Source: Rhizobium sp. Root1203 (GTDB taxonomy: Bacteria; Pseudomonadota; Alphaproteobacteria; Rhizobiales; Rhizobiaceae). From it: a stretch of DNA of 39,465 nucleotides. The position numbers and the translations under genes are program-made. This document shows positions 38,358 through 39,465 of the stretch, in pieces. How positions within the stretch are numbered: position 1 is the first letter of the stretch; each line of letters begins with the position of its first letter. The stretch lies in the NCBI RefSeq assembly GCF_001424945.1, contig NZ_LMCW01000025.1, positions 7,784 to 47,248 of the forward strand, read 5' to 3'. Under the pieces are notes generated by a model. That model was not told where the DNA came from, did not search any database, and saw only the letters and a list, made by a program, of their open reading frames with translations.

Positions 38358-39320
38358 ATGACGCAGAACGCCTTATTAATCGTCGAATCCGAAACGCCGC
38401 TGATTATCAAGTCTCGGAATGCTGACACCCTTCAGAACTTCGTCACGGACCATGCGAGAGAGATAGAATCAAAAATTGCAGAACATGGAGCAGTCCTTTT
38501 GCGCGGCTACAAAGCGGACGGCGACAATACGCTTGCCGCGTTATTCGAGTCGCTCTGGTCCACACCATCGGCATATGTGTATCGTTCAACACCAAGAACA
38601 AACGTGGGGAATGGCGTTTACACAGCCACGGAGTATCCGAAGAACCAAGAAATACCAATGCACAACGAGAATGCTTACCAACGAGACTGGCCGACCAGGA
38701 TCGGTTTTCATTGTGTCACGCCGGCCGACACGGGTGGGCAGACTCCCCTCGCAAATGTCAGCTATGTTACGGCCCGGCTCGATCCGGCAGTTGTCTCTGT
38801 TTTCCGAGAGCGAGGAGTGTCGTACGTCCGAAATTATTCGGAGTTCGTTGACCTCCCATGGCAAACCGTTTTTCAGACCGACAGCAAAAGCGATGTCGAG
38901 GAGTTTTGCGTCGAGAATGATATCGCTTTCGAATGGACGGATGAGGGGTTGAGGACCCAACAGGTTTGCCAAGGCACTGCGATCCATCCCGAGAACGGCG
39001 AAGAACTATGGTTCAATCAGGCGCAACTATTCCACGTGTCCAGCCTTGGACCTGAGATGGCCGCCAGCATGATAGACACATTTGGCGTGCGTGGATTGCC
39101 CCGGAATGCCTATTTCGGAAATGGCGAGGCCATACCTGACGACGTAATCGCTCACGTCACTCATGCTTTTGAGCAGGAAAAGATAATTTTCAATTGGCTG
39201 AAAGACGATGTCCTCCTTCTCGACAATATGCGCTTTGCTCATGGTCGGAGGCCTTTTACAGGAGCCCGGCGTGTCCTCGTCAGCATGGGACGGCCTTTTT
39301 CCGGCGTGACCCAACAGTAA
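38358..39320 (+). CDS. TauD/clavaminate-synthase-like Fe(II)/2-oxoglutarate dioxygenase
   Basis: 320 residues. The iron site is IPMHNENAYQRDWPTRI (H-x-E) near residues 99-115, with the distal His in RFAHGRRPFTGARRVLVSM, and Arg for 2-oxoglutarate beyond it. HxE in place of HxD is characteristic of amino-acid hydroxylases of the clavaminate synthase/AsnO/SyrP branch, which act in NRPS pathways. ATEYPKNQEIP, TPADTGGQTPLANV and LWFNQAQLFH are family blocks. It most likely hydroxylates an amino acid, free or tethered, for the NRPS that follows. AAAGGA precedes the ATG; the NRPS begins 17 bases after its stop. Confidence 0.88.
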   Translation: MTQNALLIVESETPLIIKSRNADTLQNFVTDHAREIESKIAEHGAVLLRGYKADGDNTLAALFESLWSTPSAYVYRSTPRTNVGNGVYTATEYPKNQEIPMHNENAYQRDWPTRIGFHCVTPADTGGQTPLANVSYVTARLDPAVVSVFRERGVSYVRNYSEFVDLPWQTVFQTDSKSDVEEFCVENDIAFEWTDEGLRTQQVCQGTAIHPENGEELWFNQAQLFHVSSLGPEMAASMIDTFGVRGLPRNAYFGNGEAIPDDVIAHVTHAFEQEKIIFNWLKDDVLLLDNMRFAHGRRPFTGARRVLVSMGRPFSGVTQQ

Positions 39321-39337
39321 TTTGAGGGACACTGACA

Positions 39338-39465
39338 ATGGCGGATCACCTTAATATTGCGCGTAGCGCCGAGCGAGATGCTGTTCTTGAGGGCTGGAAC
39401 GCGACATCCCATGTTGTGCCGGAGGCGTTGTTGCCGGCTCGCTTTGAAGCCCAGGCGGCCCGCAC
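39338..39465 (+). CDS. Nonribosomal peptide synthetase, start of protein (partial)
   Basis: 42 codons up to the window edge: MADHLNIARSAERDAVLEGW then NATSHVVPEALLPARFEAQA and ART. ER-x-x-L-x-x-W-N-A-T, followed by L-P-x-x-F-E-x-Q-A-x-R-T, is the linker that leads into an NRPS adenylation domain, normally preceded by a condensation domain. Here the linker is at the N-terminus, so the protein starts directly with adenylation. GAGGGA lies before the ATG. No domain beyond this is visible. Confidence 0.85.
   Translation, partial: MADHLNIARSAERDAVLEGWNATSHVVPEALLPARFEAQAAR

Noticed and set aside
1..39465. CRISPR arrays, tRNA or rRNA genes
   Set aside because: No regularly spaced repeats and no tRNA- or rRNA-like sequence were noticed on either strand.

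Overview
The window looks like a stretch of a large repABC-type plasmid from an alphaproteobacterium of the Rhizobiaceae (Rhizobium, Agrobacterium or Ensifer). The evidence is a complete repA-repB-repC cassette with the antisense RNA position between repB and repC, a divergent trb mating-pair formation operon in the order seen on Ti and rhizobial plasmids (trbB-C-D-E-J-K-L-F-G-H-I), a tra-box-like palindrome between them, and an RHE_PE00001-type gene. No tRNA, rRNA or CRISPR array was seen.

Layout. 1-6350 is accessory: the end of a formylglycine-generating-enzyme-like gene, an SdpI/SdpR immunity-repressor pair with a perfect palindromic operator, a GNAT acetyltransferase and several small membrane or secreted proteins of unknown role. 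6648-6938 is a dead IS110-family transposase end. 6943-16501 (minus strand) is the trb operon, complete except that traI is absent. 16877-20602 is repABC, with a likely countertranscribed RNA in the repB-repC gap and a parS-like palindrome just after repC. 20953-21925 is the wreck of a molybdenum hydroxylase (PaoABC/YagTSR-like) operon in which the first and last subunit genes have been joined by a deletion.

22174-26638 is the most interesting segment. A 254-residue minus-strand protein has features resembling a bacterial gasdermin. It is divergent from a three-gene operon encoding a small membrane protein, a CHAT (caspase-like) protease with an intact His-Cys pair, and a permuted papain/NlpC-P60-like cysteine peptidase. 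This reads as a protease-activated, pore-forming abortive-infection island. Next to it lie a tyrosine recombinase (26742-27890) and an RHE_PE00001-type regulator-like gene.

29361-33854 is a complete Tn3-family transposon with 38-bp terminal repeats, divergent tnpR and tnpA, a res region between them, and one secreted passenger protein. No 5-bp target duplication flanks it.

34220-39465 is the start of a natural-product gene cluster: a promoter, a TPP riboswitch and a tiny ORF, then a SIS-domain isomerase-like protein, an SDR oxidoreductase, an ATP-grasp ligase, a TauD/clavaminate-synthase-like dioxygenase and the first 42 codons of an NRPS. A TPP riboswitch at the head of such a cluster is unexpected and suggests either thiamin-responsive control of a specialised metabolite or a riboswitch left behind by a displaced thiamin gene.
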